Assembly (NCBI RefSeq): GCF_030124375.1
Contig: NZ_JASKLS010000003.1
Span: 1 to 64,000, forward strand
Source of the DNA: Sinorhizobium sp. 6-70
Lineage (GTDB): Bacteria; Pseudomonadota; Alphaproteobacteria; Rhizobiales; Rhizobiaceae
Length of the DNA: 64,000 nt
Reading direction: 5' to 3'
Position 1 is the stretch's first letter. Each line of letters opens with the position of its first letter. Both the position numbers and the translations under genes were made by a program. This document shows, one piece after another, positions 61,801 through 64,000 of the stretch. The notes under the pieces are model-generated. The model saw nothing but the letters and a program-made list of their open reading frames with translations. It was not told the origin of the DNA and ran no database searches.

Positions 61801-62324
61801 TTTTCGGGAAGCTCGCTGCGCAGCAGGCCGTAAATTGCGGTGTCCCAACGCTCGTCGCCGACTTTGACCGACGAGCGCCGCACGCCTTCTTCGATAAAGC
61901 CAAGGCCAAGATAGGTGCGGATTGCCGCGCCGTTAAAGGTGTAGACGTTGAGTTCCAGCCGTTCGAAAACAGGAGCGGCAAAGACACGCTGGACGACAAG
62001 CCTCAAGAAGGGGCGGGCGAGCCCTTGGCCGCGAAACAGGGGATTGACGGCGACACGGCTGAGCCGGGCGACGCCGTTTTGCCAGTCGAGGGCGACTTGC
62101 GCGTGGCCCGCGACAACACCCCGCACAAGACCGGAAAAGATCCAGCGCTTCGCCTCAAACCCAGATGTCTCTGCGACCATCCCCTCGATCTGGCCCTTGT
62201 CGAGCGGAAAGCGGACGTCCGGACCGCCCCATTGAATGAGCGACTGCAGCGTCGGGAACCAGGCCGGCAGGTCCCGAGCATGTTCCTTCGCGAAATTATG
62301 AAGCTGCAGTTGTGATTCAGTCAT
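61797..62324 (-). CDS. GNAT-family N-acetyltransferase (175 aa)
   Basis: Acetyl-CoA-dependent acyltransferase of unknown substrate. Core ALDWQNGVARLSRVAVNPLFRGQGLARPFLRLVVQRVF contains motif A (RGQGLA, Q/RxxGxA) and LELNVYTFNGAAIRTYLGLGFIEEG is motif B. First 25 residues (ESQLQLHNFAKEHARDLPAWF) are helical. Upstream is a broken palindromic repeat followed by an IS remnant. Confidence 0.9.
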   Translation of the reverse strand: MTESQLQLHNFAKEHARDLPAWFPTLQSLIQWGGPDVRFPLDKGQIEGMVAETSGFEAKRWIFSGLVRGVVAGHAQVALDWQNGVARLSRVAVNPLFRGQGLARPFLRLVVQRVFAAPVFERLELNVYTFNGAAIRTYLGLGFIEEGVRRSSVKVGDERWDTAIYGLLRSELPEN

Positions 62325-62333
62325 GACGGTCGA

Positions 62334-62386
62334 TATAAAAACACGCAGTAATTGAAAATGCCATGGCGTCCGTTGCGCGTCCGGTT
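62334..62386 (+). repeat. Dispersed palindromic repeat, copy 6 (interrupted by an IS end)
   Basis: Recognisable blocks ataaaaacacgcagtaattg..aaatgcc..gcgtccgttgcgcgtccggt stop in the second hairpin loop where the IS5-type transposase fragment begins (ttaggccgcag). So the element was inserted, or recombined, inside the repeat. Confidence 0.65.
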
Positions 62387-62610
62387 AGGCCGCAGACTCA
62401 TAGGCGTGCAGCCACAGCCGCAGCGAGGCGAGCTGGACCATGGCGAGAAAATTGGCGGCGACCTTGTCATAGCGTGTGGCGACGCGGCGGAAGTGCTTCA
62501 GTTTGGAGAAGAACCGCTCGATCAGATTGCGCTCGCAGTAGAGCCTCTTTCGCGGTTCATCGATAAATTGGGCGTGCCCGTAAACGGTCCTTGGCGAGGT
62601 TCTGCGATCC
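62385..62610 (-). pseudogene. IS5-family transposase C-terminal fragment
   Basis: Minus strand reads RTVYGHAQFIDEPRKRLYCERNLIERFFSKLKHFRRVATRYDKVAANFLAMVQLASLRLWLHAYESAA and a stop. NLIERFFSKLKHFR-ATRYDK is the end of IS5/ISRm-type DDE transposases. The DDE residues and the 5' part are missing. Confidence 0.88.
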
Positions 62611-62686
62611 GTGACAAAACCGCAAGATCGGACGAGCGGGTCATGTTTGCGTGCGCTTAGCTGGTGCTGCCACGGAGGACAGAACG

Positions 62687-63567
62687 ATGAAGGCGGCGCT
62701 TCAACACTACCATGCCCGGATGCAGCGGGTGCTGGATCACATAGACCGGCATCTGGACGACGATCTGGACCTAGACACGCTGAGCAGCGTCGCAGCCTAC
62801 TCGAAATATCATTTCCACCGGCAGTTCACGGCGACCTTCGGTCTGTCCGTGCATGGTTATATCCAGCTAGCCGTATGAAGCGCGCTTCATACGGGCTAGC
62901 CTACAGGGATGCCCAAAGCGTCACGGACATAGCGATGGATGCCGGTTACGATGCACCGGACGCCTTCGCCCGCGCCTTTCGGCAACGGTTCGGGCAATCG
63001 CCTTCGTCGTTCCGGAAGTCTCCCGACTGGGAGCCGTGGTTTGCGGCCTTCGGGCCTCTCGACAACGCGAGGAGCAAGCTCATGCAGAAGACTTTTACCA
63101 CTGACGACGTGAAGATTCGCGATGTGCCCCCCACGCCGGTGGCGATCATGGAGCATCGGGGCGACCCGGCGACGCTCGGCGCCACCATCCAGCGGTTCAT
63201 CGCGTGGCGCAAGGCTGCTGGCCTGCACCCCAAGACAAGTCCGACCTTCAATGTCTGGCGTTCCGAGCGACGTCCTGCTTCGCCTGCCGATTATAGCGTG
63301 GACCTTTGCGTTGGGACCGACCAACCGATCGAGGCGAACGGCGAGCAGATCAAAGTCGGGGAGATCCCTGGCGGACGTTGCGCGGTGCTGCGCGTCGTTG
63401 GCAACACCGACAATCTGGAGCCCGCCGCGCTCTATCTTTATCGCGACTGGCTTCCGGCCAGCGGCGAGGAAGCACGCGACTTCCCGATCTATTGCCAGCG
63501 GCTGAGCTTCTTCCCGGAGGTACCGGAGCATGAGGCGGTCGCGGAACTGTTTTTGCCGCTGAAATAG
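62687..63567 (+). pseudogene. AraC-family regulator with GyrI-like domain, interrupted by a frameshift
   Basis: Starts MKAALQHYHARMQRVLDHIDRHLDDDLDLDTLSSVAAYSKYHFHRQFTATFGLSVHGYIQLA, stops at 62876-62878, and continues in another frame as RMKRASYGLAYRDAQSVTDIAMDAGYDAPDAFARAFRQRFGQSPSSFRKSPDWEPW, followed by a GyrI-like (AraC_E_bind) domain (DVKIRDVPPTPVAIMEHRGDP...VPEHEAVAELFLPLK). One missing base near 62871 (tagccgta for tagcccgta) restores the frame. A good ggagg ribosome site precedes the ATG. It is a single-base lesion, either recent or a base-call error. Confidence 0.9.
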
Positions 63568-63679
63568 CGTCATCTGACGGCGGCGTGTCCCTTCCGATAG
63601 CAAGAAGCGGACAGGCCGCTATCCACCCAATCTCAGCATTTATCGTTCGCGGCCTGGACGCGCGGTGTCGTCGTTGCGT

Positions 63680-64000
63680 TCAGGCCTTCGGCATCGCAGC
63701 CCCAGCCGCCTCGCGGATCGTCTGCATCAGGATCGAGAGCGGCAAGGATGGAATCGCGTCGGTGCGCATGGTGAGCCCGACCGGCCCCCTGGTCTCGCTG
63801 GTATCGATCGGCAGCGTCGCCAACAGGCGGTCGTCGATATCCGTCGCAACGACGCCGGTCGAGATGATCCAGATCGCATCGCTCGAACGGACGAAGGCGC
63901 GGCCGAAGGAATCGGAGACGGTCTCGATCTGGTTCGGCAGGCTGGCGATGCCGTTGGCGATCAGGAAGCGTTCGACGAAGGGGCGAATGATCGAAGCGCG
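63680..64000 (-). CDS. pcaQ: LysR-type regulator PcaQ, 3' part (5' end outside window)
   Basis: Partial gene running off the window; its visible end reads RPFVERFLIANGIASLPNQIETVSDSFGRAFVRSSDAIWIISTGVVATDIDDRLLATLPIDTSETRGPVGLTMRTDAIPSLPLSILMQTIREAAGAAMPKA. The GVVA...LP(I/V)DTSETRGPVGLTMRTD segment is characteristic of PcaQ, activator of pcaDCHGB with beta-carboxy-cis,cis-muconate. These genes are expected just beyond 64 kb, divergent from pcaQ. Confidence 0.88.
   Translation of the reverse strand, partial: RASIIRPFVERFLIANGIASLPNQIETVSDSFGRAFVRSSDAIWIISTGVVATDIDDRLLATLPIDTSETRGPVGLTMRTDAIPSLPLSILMQTIREAAGAAMPKA

Noticed and set aside
1..64000. CRISPR arrays, rRNA or tRNA genes, prophage
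   Set aside because: No regularly spaced repeats, no recognisable RNA genes and no structural phage genes were seen on reading either strand.

Overview
The window is a 64 kb piece of a GC-rich alphaproteobacterial genome. Protein-level resemblance points to the Rhizobiaceae, most likely Sinorhizobium/Ensifer. The order dctA - urea transporter - pcaIJF/pcaR - pcaQ fits, from memory, the pSymB-type chromid of S. meliloti; that replicon assignment is inference. I found no rRNA, tRNA or CRISPR array.

Layout. 0-9 kb: the 3' end of the dicarboxylate transporter gene dctA with its terminator; a two-component pair in which an NCS1-transporter-like domain is fused to a hybrid histidine kinase; an OsmC protein; a LigC-type ATP-dependent DNA ligase with a small overlapping upstream gene; a sorbosone-dehydrogenase-like secreted protein; and a small membrane protein. 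9-15 kb: urtABCDE, a urea-type ABC transporter, with a strong hairpin between urtA and urtB. 15-22 kb: a LacI-type regulator, a perfect operator palindrome and a CUT2 sugar ABC transporter with two permeases. 22-30.3 kb: an orphan repAB partition pair with no repC, a VOC protein, an acyltransferase, a DoxX protein and an FtsK paralogue lacking membrane segments. 30.3-38.7 kb: a ParE/RHH toxin-antitoxin pair; an ICMT-like / E2-acyltransferase-like / SDR-SEC-C operon; small lipoproteins; an L,D-transpeptidase; an SDR; an ECF sigma - DUF4142 - cupredoxin group; a probable alpha-r14 type small RNA with three anti-Shine-Dalgarno loops; and acylphosphatase.

38.7-42.6 kb: the beta-ketoadipate genes pcaIJF with divergent pcaR. 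The last 320 bases hold the 3' part of pcaQ, so protocatechuate genes are expected just beyond the window. Between these two parts lies accessory DNA. 42.7-53.4 kb has a triple carboxymuconolactone-decarboxylase-domain protein, LysR, AraC, TetR and MarR regulators, a DJ-1/PfpI protein, SnoaL and SDR proteins, and at least six decayed genes (two SDR pieces, a GST tail, a hydrolase head, a flavin reductase head, an IS66 transposase tail). Two copies of a degenerate 75-bp repeat flank much of this block. 53.6-58.9 kb is a polysaccharide group: pyruvyl transferase, flippase and two glycosyltransferases. 59.3-63.6 kb has a sulfite-oxidase-like molybdoenzyme, gamma-glutamyltranspeptidase, a GNAT protein, an IS5-family remnant and a frameshifted AraC-GyrI gene.

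Taken together the window reads as scavenging and catabolic equipment (C4-dicarboxylates, urea, sugar, aromatics) around replicon-maintenance-like genes. A dispersed palindromic repeat, about 100 bp when complete, occurs in at least six intergenic sites. All functions are inferred from sequence reading alone; no database search was run.
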